Positions 10,805 to 17,003 of a stretch of 32,742 nucleotides of DNA are shown here, one piece after another. Below the pieces are notes generated by a model, which did not search any database, was not told where the DNA came from, and saw nothing but the letters and a program-made list of their open reading frames with translations. The translations under genes and the position numbers were made by a program. This DNA is from a virus. How positions within the stretch are numbered: position 1 is the first letter of the stretch; each line of letters starts with the position of its first letter. The stretch is from IMG/VR virus record IMGVR_UViG_3300030060_002676, positions 1 to 32,742 of that record, one strand, 5' to 3'.

Positions 10805-10833
10805 ACAGCCGCCAATGCGAACAGGGCGGCTGT
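10805..10833. terminator. Perfect 9-bp GC-rich hairpin after the giant gene
   Basis: ACAGCCGCC at 10805-10813 pairs perfectly with GGCGGCTGT at 10825-10833 across an 11-base loop. It lies 6 bases after the giant gene's stop codon and between convergent genes. There is no T-tract on the plus strand; on the minus strand the following bases are only moderately T-rich. It could end transcription in either direction, stabilise the 3' end of the late message, or belong to a larger structured RNA with the hairpin at 10868-10899. Confidence 0.45.
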
Positions 10834-10867
10834 CGGTTCCGGGGGAAGATGTCACCCGAAGGCTAAT

Positions 10868-10899
10868 GGTTGAAGGATCGGGTGGATGATCCCTCAACC
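10868..10899. other. Second strong inverted repeat in the non-coding gap
   Basis: GGTTGAAGGATC at 10868-10879 pairs with GATCCCTCAACC at 10888-10899 with one mismatch and an 8-base loop. A weaker CGGG/CCCG pairing lies between this hairpin and the one at 10805. The whole gap 10800-10952 carries no convincing gene and holds only these structures. No T-tract follows. It may be a terminator for the minus-strand pair of genes, a transcript-end structure, or part of a small RNA. Confidence 0.4.
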
Positions 10900-10952
10900 G
10901 GGAGAGTTTGCAACAAGAGTTTAGTCAAAGTTGCAAAGGGTGTCAAGCAAAA

Positions 10953-11309
10953 TCAAAAAGGAACATCGCTCTGCTGTGGAGGTGCAGCACTTGTGGGAGC
11001 AGTTGCCGTCGCGGGGATGCGGCAGCGGACACATGGCATCGACCGTCCTTGAAAGGCCGCAGTGTCCTGATACAGTTCGATTTGCTTGCCAGTCCAAGCC
11101 TCAGTTTGTGAGCCGAGAGTGGCAGACAATGTATTGGCATTGGTCTTGTTGAGTACGAAGAGTTGTTGAGATTCGTTGAAAGAGATTGCAGGTTTCTGGG
11201 TTCCATCCTGCATTTGTTCGATCGCTACATTTGCAATCGTCAAAATGCGTGGCTGTGCCACATCCGCCGCCTTGAAGTATTTACCGGGAAAAGCATCGTT
11301 GATGTTCAT
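10953..11309 (-). CDS. Conserved phage protein beside Exo VIII-like nuclease (possible DNA-binding partner)
   Basis: The protein is 118 aa. Its start at 11309 is preceded by AGGAAA with good spacing. The body carries LVLNKTNANT-like and GKQIELY segments that I associate with a widespread small phage protein found next to recombination nucleases; here they read LFVLNKTNAN and GKQIELYQD. The last 20 residues are a loose A/P/Q tail ending in DVPF, reminiscent of the disordered acidic tails of single-strand DNA-binding proteins but much less acidic. It lies 9 bases downstream of the PD-(D/E)XK nuclease in the same operon. A role in homologous recombination, for example ssDNA binding or regulating the nuclease, is inferred from that. 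No fold can be assigned securely. Confidence 0.7.
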   Translation of the reverse strand: MNINDAFPGKYFKAADVAQPRILTIANVAIEQMQDGTQKPAISFNESQQLFVLNKTNANTLSATLGSQTEAWTGKQIELYQDTAAFQGRSMPCVRCRIPATATAPTSAAPPQQSDVPF

Positions 11310-11318
11310 GTTGGTTTC

Positions 11319-12143
11319 CTAAACAGTTAGAGGTTCGTGTTCGATTGCCCAATCAGGCAGAGAAAGAGTTTCCGGTGCAACTGAGTACCCCGGATAGTTT
11401 CCAGACTGTACCGACTTTGCCCAACGTGTCAATACTCTTTTGTAATTTTTTCTCCCTTGTTCCACGGCTTCTCCATCCATCACATATACCCCAACCGCAT
11501 ACGGCGGGGTTTTTTCGACGGCGATGATGGTGAATCCGCAGTTCTTCTTCTCTCCGTACGCCATGCCGTCCTTGTAGAAAGCGGCTTGTGTGTGGTAGCC
11601 AAACTTGGCAACGCTTTGGGCAAACTTGGGGCCAGCGTCCTGAGTCGTTTTGAGATCAACGATCATTGGCTTTTGTCTGCCACGGCCCGGAAGCAGCAGG
11701 TCGATGCGACCCTTACAGTCCACTCCAGAGTCTTTGTCGGTCCAAGTAAGGGACTGCTCCACTTTGCCCTTTCTCTTGAGCAGAGCGGCAGCAGCAGGGT
11801 GGGAGCGGACTGAATCACGCATCAACATGGCTGTGTCCCAATCTTCCTGCTTGCAGACCACACGATCTGAGTTGATTGCAAGAAACTCTTCGTAGTCAGC
11901 CTTGCCCTTCTTTGTACGTCGGTCAAACTTTGGCATGACCGCATACATGTCTTTGATGTAGTCCTCTTCAAGAACCACCGCATGTACAAGAGATCCAAGA
12001 TTCAGGGCATCTGATGTGTATTGAATCTCACCGTCAAGGTAAGCCTTCATGTGAGCCATGCTTTTCATGCCCCACTTAATTGCGCTTTGGTTCATCAAAG
12101 GCAATGCTCTGTATTGTTCTTCATCAATGTTTACTAAACCCAT
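11319..12143 (-). CDS. RecE/exonuclease VIII-like PD-(D/E)XK nuclease
   Basis: The protein is 274 aa, with a start at 12143 behind GGAGGA and 8 bases of spacing. The motifs are in the order known for the phage Exo VIII-like (DUF3799/Cas4-RecB-like) nuclease fold: GSLVHAVVLE with H54, CKGRIDLLL with D138, IVDLKTT with D153-x-K155, and YHTQAAFY around residues 174-181. These form the metal-binding catalytic site that would resect double-stranded DNA 5' to 3' to give 3' single strands for recombination or annealing. The gene is first in a two-gene minus-strand operon under the promoter at 12177-12206. The downstream 118-aa protein is its likely partner. No recognisable annealase such as RecT, Beta or ERF is in the window. 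Confidence 0.85.
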   Translation of the reverse strand: MGLVNIDEEQYRALPLMNQSAIKWGMKSMAHMKAYLDGEIQYTSDALNLGSLVHAVVLEEDYIKDMYAVMPKFDRRTKKGKADYEEFLAINSDRVVCKQEDWDTAMLMRDSVRSHPAAAALLKRKGKVEQSLTWTDKDSGVDCKGRIDLLLPGRGRQKPMIVDLKTTQDAGPKFAQSVAKFGYHTQAAFYKDGMAYGEKKNCGFTIIAVEKTPPYAVGVYVMDGEAVEQGRKNYKRVLTRWAKSVQSGNYPGYSVAPETLSLPDWAIEHEPLTV

Positions 12144-12176
12144 AGTTTTTTATCCTCCAAACTGGGGTTGATGGGG

Positions 12177-12206
12177 GTTGTACCAAATTGCCAATATCCG
12201 TGTCAA
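12177..12206 (-). promoter_or_regulatory. Sigma70-like promoter for the recombination operon
   Basis: Read on the minus strand, TTGACA (12206-12201) is followed after 18 bases by TACAAC (12182-12177), which matches the -10 consensus at four of six positions. It lies 34 bases upstream of the nuclease start codon, so transcription would give a short leader containing the GGAGGA site. The -35 matches consensus perfectly, which suggests use by unmodified host RNA polymerase. The rest of the gap up to 12262 must also serve the divergent plus-strand operon, but I see no good promoter in that direction. Confidence 0.6.
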
Positions 12207-12262
12207 GGGGAAAAATCGAAAAATTATTGGACATAGTTGTTCAGGGATGGTAGGGTATCTGT

Positions 12263-12532
12263 ATGGATGCTGAGAAGCAAGCGAAACAAATCAACGAAAT
12301 CCGTGCGATTATTGCCCGTTGTGCCTTGTTGGCGACCAAACTTGATAACCCACTGCTGGACAAGAAAGCGGTGATGCTCAACATTGACGCGGTGGATCAA
12401 GTCCTGCAAATGGGAACACCCGAAGTGCGTTGCGGCTACTGCTCCGAAGATGGATGCCGAGCCTGCAAGGGTACTGGTTGGGTATCAAAGATTATTGCTT
12501 CAATGCAGCCCGGAGAGTTTGATGCTTCGTGA
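12263..12532 (+). CDS. Small zinc-finger protein upstream of helicase
   Basis: The protein is 89 aa. Residues 1-50 are mostly helical (Q/I/A/L rich). Residues 57-72 contain CGYCSEDGCRACKGTG, a C-x2-C-x4-C-x2-C knuckle whose second half has the CxxCxGxG pattern of DnaJ-type zinc fingers. It is the first gene of the plus-strand replication operon and its stop overlaps the helicase start by 11 bases, so the two are probably translationally coupled. A role in nucleic-acid or protein binding for the replication machinery is inferred. There is no clear ribosome binding site before the ATG at 12263 and no strong promoter upstream, so the start is less certain than the frame. Confidence 0.65.
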   Translation: MDAEKQAKQINEIRAIIARCALLATKLDNPLLDKKAVMLNIDAVDQVLQMGTPEVRCGYCSEDGCRACKGTGWVSKIIASMQPGEFDAS

Positions 12533-14234
12533 TTACCAAATACAAGCGATTGATTCTGCCGCAGCATCGCTGTCCCAGAACCAATCTTGCCTGCTGGTCG
12601 CCGCTACTGGTGTTGGTAAAACCACTATTTTTTGCGAGATTATTCGGCGTGCGTTGGCAAAAAATAAGCGTGTTTGCGTGATGGCCCACCGTGATGAACT
12701 CATCAAGCAGGCACACGCACGGATCGAGTCGATGACTGGCGTGACTCCCCAGATTGAAAAGGCTGATTTGTGGGCTGAGGATGACGCTGATGTGTTCGTC
12801 ACCTCGGTTCAATCCATGAACGCAAAGTGGTTCGGCGGGAAGCGGTACGAGCGGTTCAAGCCTGAGAACTACGACATCTTGATTATTGATGAGGCACACC
12901 ACGCCTGCTCAAGTACATACCTGAACGTGATCCAGCACTTCGCCAAGAACCCAGCCAGTAAACTGATCGGCGTGACCGCCACCCCAGATCGGGGTGATGA
13001 GATTGGATTGGGGAATGTGTTTGATGACAGCCCATTCATCTACGAGATTGGTGACGCTGTTCGTGATGGCTGGCTCGTTCCTGTTCGCCAAAAGTATGTC
13101 ACCGTGGGTAGCCTCGACTACTCGCAAATCCGAACTCGGATGGGTGACTTGTGCGGCGGGGATCTCGCAGAGGTACTTGAGGAAGAGCAGAACCTACACG
13201 GAATGGTATACCCGACCATTGAACTGCTCAAAGGCAAGAGTGCGATTGTTTTTTGTGCCACGGTGAGGCAGGCAGAACTTGCTGCCGACATATTCAATCG
13301 GCATGAGCCGGGGAGTGCAGCATGTATTCATGGAAAGACGGACCCAGACACACGGAAAGCAACGCTTGCCCAGTTTGCAACGGGCGAGATTCGCTTTGTG
13401 ACGAATGTTGGCGTGCTAACCGAGGGCTTCGACGCTCCTCGCTGCGATGCGGTCGTGATGATGACTGCCACCAAAGTCCGAGCGAAGTACGTTCAGTGCG
13501 TGGGGAGGGCTACCCGACCACTAGCCCCACCTTCGCCGACGATGACCCCAAAGGAGCGTCGGGAAGTTATCGAGTCGAGTGACAAGCCGTTTTGCACAGT
13601 CATCGACTTTAAAGGCAACAGTGGCAGGCACAAACTGGTAGGTATGACTGACGTTCTTGGTGGTGATTCACTGCCTGAAATTGTTGAACGGGCGAAGGAA
13701 ATCATTGATGACTCACCTGATCCAATGGACCCTGAAGAGGCTTTGCGCATTGCTGAGATTCAAGAGCAAGAAGCAAAAATGCGGGAGGCAGCAAAAGCCA
13801 GAGAAAAGTTGCAGCGTGCGAGAGTGCGTTTGCGGTCGAATTTCACGACGCGGGAAGTAGATCCATTTAGCAGATTTGACATGACCCCTACCCATCCGTC
13901 CGATCCCAAGGAAAAGGCGAGCGAGAAGCAGCAGGCCATGTTGATGAATAATGGTGTAGATCCGACCGGATTGACCCGCAAGCAGGCCGGAAGACTGGTT
14001 GCAGACATTATGATGCGGAGGAAACTTGGAAGGCCAAGTCTCAAGCAAGAGGCATTGCTTACCCGATATGGACTACATGCTAAGACAGCCAAGCAAGCAA
14101 AGAGCCTGATCGACGAGATTGCTGAGGCTGGATGGAAAGACCCCCGTGCATCTGTTAGACGAGAACCTGAAACTGGTCTTCTTTCTAGCGAGAGCGCAGA
14201 AGGTGAAGGGCCACTTTCGGAGGTGGACGGTTGA
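12522..14234 (+). CDS. DEAH-box superfamily 2 helicase
   Basis: I choose the ATG at 12522 (570 aa) because GGAGAG lies 4 bases upstream of it and the protein then starts MLRDYQIQAI, the usual Q-like beginning of these helicases. Visible motifs are I/Walker A with GVGKTT at residues 30-35, II with DEAH at 123-126, III-like TATPDRG, and VI with QCVGRATRP (Q325, R329, R332). This is the Res/SSL2/UvsW-like group of SF2 enzymes, which unwind or remodel DNA using ATP. Beyond residue about 430 is a charged helical C-terminal extension. The neighbouring primase and nucleases indicate DNA replication or recombination rather than a restriction system; no methyltransferase or specificity subunit is present. 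The last 89 bases overlap the sigma-like gene in another frame. Confidence 0.9.
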   Translation: MLRDYQIQAIDSAAASLSQNQSCLLVAATGVGKTTIFCEIIRRALAKNKRVCVMAHRDELIKQAHARIESMTGVTPQIEKADLWAEDDADVFVTSVQSMNAKWFGGKRYERFKPENYDILIIDEAHHACSSTYLNVIQHFAKNPASKLIGVTATPDRGDEIGLGNVFDDSPFIYEIGDAVRDGWLVPVRQKYVTVGSLDYSQIRTRMGDLCGGDLAEVLEEEQNLHGMVYPTIELLKGKSAIVFCATVRQAELAADIFNRHEPGSAACIHGKTDPDTRKATLAQFATGEIRFVTNVGVLTEGFDAPRCDAVVMMTATKVRAKYVQCVGRATRPLAPPSPTMTPKERREVIESSDKPFCTVIDFKGNSGRHKLVGMTDVLGGDSLPEIVERAKEIIDDSPDPMDPEEALRIAEIQEQEAKMREAAKAREKLQRARVRLRSNFTTREVDPFSRFDMTPTHPSDPKEKASEKQQAMLMNNGVDPTGLTRKQAGRLVADIMMRRKLGRPSLKQEALLTRYGLHAKTAKQAKSLIDEIAEAGWKDPRASVRREPETGLLSSESAEGEGPLSEVDG

Positions 14235-14445
14235 TGAATTGGTATCTGAAACTTACCTTATCGCCAAGCCCGCAATCGACAAACGGTTTGATCCAAGCAA
14301 GGGGTCGTTGTCACGGTTCCTCACTCGGATCATTATTCAAGATGTCAACTACAAATACCGCAGGCTGCATGGTGCAGTGCGTCGGAGAATAGATGGAAAG
14401 AACGTATGGGTACAACTGGAAAGACCGAACGAGCAAGACTTTTGA
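14146..14445 (+). CDS. Sigma-factor region-2-like protein
   Basis: The protein is about 99 aa from a GTG at 14146; an upstream TTG at 14119 is also possible. Residues about 5-75 follow the pattern of sigma70 region 2: a helix with ENLKLVFFLARAQK, then WTVDELVSETYLIAKPA, then KRFDPSKGSLSRFLTRII and a basic YKYRRL end. Compare the family pattern DDLVQE...RFDP..G.F.TYA. There is no region 4, so it is not a complete sigma factor. It may bind core RNA polymerase or act as a helix-based DNA-binding regulator. The gene overlaps the helicase end by 89 bases and the next HTH gene by 40 bases, an unusually compressed arrangement. A role in switching transcription is inferred. A coincidental resemblance of a small helical protein is the main alternative. 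Confidence 0.6.
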   Translation: MHLLDENLKLVFFLARAQKVKGHFRRWTVDELVSETYLIAKPAIDKRFDPSKGSLSRFLTRIIIQDVNYKYRRLHGAVRRRIDGKNVWVQLERPNEQDF

Positions 14446-14681
14446 CAACTGGAGAAATCGCCGAAATGTGCGGTATCTCGCAGCAAACAGTCATTCGGCA
14501 GATTGACCGTGGCTTTTTGAAAGGGTTTACAATCCCCGGAAGCACTCACCGACGAGTGAGTGTTCAATCCTTGCGTGAGTGGATGCACCAAGCCGGTATG
14601 GATATGGAGAGTTTTGATGGGATCTTCGGATTGGATAAGAGTGAGCCGGACGAACAAGTGTCCGGTGTGCGGGAAGCCTGA
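14406..14681 (+). CDS. Excisionase/MerR-type helix-turn-helix DNA-binding protein
   Basis: The protein is 91 aa, with a start at 14406 behind GGAAAG and 5 bases of spacing. Residues about 12-60 form a classic HTH_17-like domain: LLTTGEIAEMCGISQQTV (recognition helix region), RQIDRGFLKGF, then a strand pair IPGSTHRRVS and the ending helix LREWM. Proteins with this domain act as excisionases or small transcription regulators. The gene sits between the sigma-like gene (40-base overlap) and the primase (65-base overlap). A serine recombinase is encoded 2 kb away on the other strand, so a recombination directionality role is possible. A transcription switch is equally possible, and the sequence does not decide. 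Confidence 0.75.
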   Translation: MGTTGKTERARLLTTGEIAEMCGISQQTVIRQIDRGFLKGFTIPGSTHRRVSVQSLREWMHQAGMDMESFDGIFGLDKSEPDEQVSGVREA

Positions 14682-15435
14682 CTGGTGTTTGATATCGCAA
14701 GACGGTTCGGCAACGATATGCCAGCGAGTGCCATCCGAAAAGCGGGTGGGGGACGCGGGTTGGCTGCACCGTCACGGCGAACTGTTCATAGCACCAACGC
14801 CTCCGCCAGTGGAGTTAGACATACCCGACACCGCCCCGCCCGGATGGAGCGAAGCGGTGGTGGATTGCCACAACTGCATGGAGGAGTACCAATGGAGGTT
14901 CCTGTCCCAACAGACTGGATGCGGTATCAAGTCGCTGAAATCTATTCAGGCCGGATGGTCAGCGGTTCGGCAGGCGTACACATTCCCAATGAGGAATGGA
15001 AGGCGTGAAGTCTGCGGAGTCCGACTGCGGTTCCCGAACGGGCGGAAGTCGTCTGTCAAAGGGTCAAAAAATGGGATCTTTATGGAGGAAACCAGTGACT
15101 TCAAATGCAAGAGAATATACATCTGTGAAGGCCCGACCGACACTGCGGCTCTTATATCTATCGGTGTGGTCGCGGTCGGCAGGCCGTCGTGCAACGCGGG
15201 TACGAAATATCTTGCCGAACTGCTGCCTTTTGGTCCGGAACTTGTGGTCGTGGCTGACAAAGACAAGCCGGGCAGAGAAGGGGCAAAGTTGATAGCGACA
15301 AACCTTGCCAAGACCAAAGCCACCGTCAAAGTTATCGAGCCGATCAAAGGCGGGGATGCCAACGAGTGGGTACAGTTGGGATGCAACCGGCAAGTGATTG
15401 ATGTAGTGGCTGACCAAGCCAAGGTGATCCGATGA
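14617..15435 (+). CDS. Zinc-finger/TOPRIM DNA primase
   Basis: The ATG at 14617 is chosen because GGAG at 14606-14609 lies 7 bases upstream, giving 272 aa that start just before the zinc finger. C15, C18, C24 and C35 (CPVCGKPDWC...CQR) form the N-terminal zinc-binding site typical of phage DnaG-like primases. The TOPRIM domain shows the acidic E171 in IYICEGPTD and D214-K-D216 in VVVADKDKPG, the metal-binding residues of RNA-primer synthesis. There is no DnaB-type helicase domain after TOPRIM, so this is a primase-only protein, shorter than T7 gp4. The DEAH helicase upstream is not a replicative ring helicase, so one may be encoded outside the window or supplied by the host. Confidence 0.85.
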   Translation: MGSSDWIRVSRTNKCPVCGKPDWCLISQDGSATICQRVPSEKRVGDAGWLHRHGELFIAPTPPPVELDIPDTAPPGWSEAVVDCHNCMEEYQWRFLSQQTGCGIKSLKSIQAGWSAVRQAYTFPMRNGRREVCGVRLRFPNGRKSSVKGSKNGIFMEETSDFKCKRIYICEGPTDTAALISIGVVAVGRPSCNAGTKYLAELLPFGPELVVVADKDKPGREGAKLIATNLAKTKATVKVIEPIKGGDANEWVQLGCNRQVIDVVADQAKVIR

Positions 15436-15611
15436 AAAGCCCCGCTCAAAAATTACACGAAACCATCAAGGCCAAGGTGTCACACTACGCGGTCGAGTTT
15501 GACATGACCGTGTATGAAGTGCTTGGTGTTCTATTCTTGGTGCTGCAAGAGATGTGGTACGAACACGACCAGCCGGACGATGATTTTGATATGGACGATG
15601 ACGATGAGTAG
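15432..15611 (+). CDS. Small acidic-tailed protein coupled to primase
   Basis: The protein is 59 aa. Its ATG overlaps the primase stop in an ATGA arrangement, strong support for a real coupled gene. Residues 1-20 are basic to neutral, residues 28-40 are hydrophobic (VYEVLGVLFLVLQ) and could be an amphipathic or short membrane helix. Residues 44-59 are almost all D/E (DQPDDDFDMDDDDE). An acidic tail of this type suggests DNA mimicry, binding to a basic protein surface, or contact with a replication protein. No known family was recognised. Confidence 0.7.
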   Translation: MKSPAQKLHETIKAKVSHYAVEFDMTVYEVLGVLFLVLQEMWYEHDQPDDDFDMDDDDE

Positions 15612-16044
15612 GCCGATGTACGAACAAGCGATTGACCTTGCCCGTGAACATGACATGATGCAGCAGGTGACTGCACAGTGGGGGGTGCAGTATTACAAGT
15701 TGCCAATGTCATACCGGCTCGACTTCATCCTGATGAGTGCGGAAAAGCCCAAGGCTTTTGCTGAATGCAAGCACCGCAACTTCAACTGGGGCGACTATCC
15801 TGATGTGATGATTAGCCTGAGCAAAGTCCAGCAGGCTGAATCACTGAAGCAGGTCACGCACCTCAATACGATATTTATAGTGCGAGCAAACGACCGGATC
15901 TTCCACACCGGATTGAACCACTGCGTCAACGAACCGAACTGGTTGCGGTTCGGCGGTCGAACAGTCAACACTCGGGACGATGGCGACGTTGAACCCGTCT
16001 ACCACATACCCATCAACCAGTTTGTTGAGATTTCAGTTGGGTAA
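15604..16044 (+). CDS. Probable PD-(D/E)XK-type nuclease
   Basis: The ATG at 15604 overlaps the stop of the upstream 59-aa gene; ATGs at 15598 and 15616 are alternatives in the same frame. The protein is 146 aa. The sequence YRLDFILMS (D40) followed 14 residues later by FAECKHRN (E54-x-K56) and a downstream Q-rich helix (KVQQAESL) matches the D...ExK active-site layout of the PD-(D/E)XK fold. The likely activity is a DNA endonuclease or repair-type nuclease acting with the replication genes. It shares an 8-base overlap with a second nuclease-like gene. I cannot place it in a named subfamily. Confidence 0.6.
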   Translation: MSRPMYEQAIDLAREHDMMQQVTAQWGVQYYKLPMSYRLDFILMSAEKPKAFAECKHRNFNWGDYPDVMISLSKVQQAESLKQVTHLNTIFIVRANDRIFHTGLNHCVNEPNWLRFGGRTVNTRDDGDVEPVYHIPINQFVEISVG

Positions 16045-16423
16045 GTCCCAGCGTGATAAAGGCAAGCGGGGCGAGCGTGAAGTCGTACAAATCATGCGTG
16101 ATCTTGGATGGCCTGACGCTCGGCGTGCAAGACAATCTGACGGAGCAGTAGATCCTGATGTCGCTGGCTGTCCTCCATTTTGGCTGGAAGTCAAACGCAG
16201 AAAAAGCATCGCCGCCGCAAGGTTCATGGATCAAGCGGTCGGCGATGCCGAGGAAAAAGGCATGCCCATTGTATTCCTTCGGGAAGACAATGGAGAGTGG
16301 CTAGTTATGCTTCGGTCGGCTGATGTTCAGTCGTTCGCTGCTGAAATCGTTGCAAGATCCGACGAACAGAAGAAGCATCCCACGACTTGCCGCGAGGCTT
16401 GTGACCTGCCGCGTCGAGATTAG
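16037..16423 (+). CDS. Holliday-junction-resolvase-like PD-(D/E)XK nuclease
   Basis: A TTG at 16037, overlapping the previous stop, gives 128 aa. Residues 8-20 read KGKRGEREVVQIM (E13), then DVAGCPPFWLEVKRRK carries D41 and E51-x-K53. This E...D...ExK order is that of the archaeal Hjc/phage Holliday-junction resolvase branch of the PD-(D/E)XK fold. Such enzymes resolve branched DNA during replication and before packaging. The start is weakly supported by ribosome binding sequence. The final 119 bases run convergently through the end of the serine recombinase gene on the other strand, and the last 25 residues look non-conserved, so the core function ends near residue 95. Confidence 0.7.
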   Translation: MGKSQRDKGKRGEREVVQIMRDLGWPDARRARQSDGAVDPDVAGCPPFWLEVKRRKSIAAARFMDQAVGDAEEKGMPIVFLREDNGEWLVMLRSADVQSFAAEIVARSDEQKKHPTTCREACDLPRRD

Positions 16424-17003
16424 TGCAGATCGAACGCCAGCCGTAGCCTTCGCCCCTGAGCCGGTGCATGTATTCCAGTGCCTGCTGTTCTGCTTGGTCT
16501 GGAATGATGCGGGCTGGATCGTCTGGGTCAACTGTCCAACCATACGGGGCATGGCGTGACATCCTTCGACCCTGACTCTGATACCTCTTCATGGCAACGG
16601 ATGTCCTGACCTGAACCAGCCGACGCTCGTACTCTGCTGCCGCTGCAAGAACCTGACGAATCAACCTGCCTTCGGCAGTGTCATCGGCAACTCCTTCGCG
16701 GACTGCTTGAACCCTGAACCCACGCTTTTCGGCGTGCCGGTGCAGTGCTTCAGCAAGGTATAGATCGCGGGCCAAGCGGTCCATCTTCCATACCAACAGA
16801 ATGCCGCCACGGGGTACTGCATCCATCGCATCCCAAAGACCTTCACGCTCTGGGTCTGCCCCGCTGGCGTGGCTGTCTGAGTGAACAGACAACACACGCC
16901 AACCGTTTGCCCATGCGTGCTTCTGGCACTCATCAACTTGGGTGTCGATGGAGTTAGATTCGCCGGGCCTCGGTGAGAATCTGGCATAGATCACGCATTC
17001 CAT
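16305..17003 (-). CDS. Small serine site-specific recombinase
   Basis: The protein is 232 aa. The catalytic domain begins MECVIYARFS with the nucleophile S10, and VWKMDRLARD at residues 71-80 supplies the conserved D-R-L-x-R. Residues about 125-215 (YERRLVQVRT, APYGWTVD, WDASSVRRIL) resemble the start of the 'Recombinase' domain that follows the catalytic domain in serine integrases. At 232 aa it is longer than resolvase/invertases (about 180-200) but far shorter than large serine integrases (450 or more). It would cut and rejoin DNA at short sites for integration, inversion or resolution; no att or inverted crossover sites were identified. It is last in the minus-strand operon and its start overlaps the sirtuin gene by 13 bases. 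Confidence 0.85.
   Translation of the reverse strand: MECVIYARFSPRPGESNSIDTQVDECQKHAWANGWRVLSVHSDSHASGADPEREGLWDAMDAVPRGGILLVWKMDRLARDLYLAEALHRHAEKRGFRVQAVREGVADDTAEGRLIRQVLAAAAEYERRLVQVRTSVAMKRYQSQGRRMSRHAPYGWTVDPDDPARIIPDQAEQQALEYMHRLRGEGYGWRSICTNLDAAGHKPRGKSWDASSVRRILQRFQQRTTEHQPTEA

Noticed and set aside
10834-10952. tRNA-like or tmRNA-like fold in the gap after the giant gene
   Set aside because: No T-loop (GTTCRANYC), anticodon stem or CCA-type arrangement could be fitted; only simple hairpins are supported.
12207-12262. Possible plus-strand promoter TTGGAC...TAGGGT before the zinc-finger gene
   Set aside because: Only three of six matches at each element with 18-base spacing; too weak to list.
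12384-12521. Extended start of the helicase frame
   Set aside because: It would lie inside the zinc-finger gene; the ATG at 12522 has GGAGAG and fits the family's usual N terminus.
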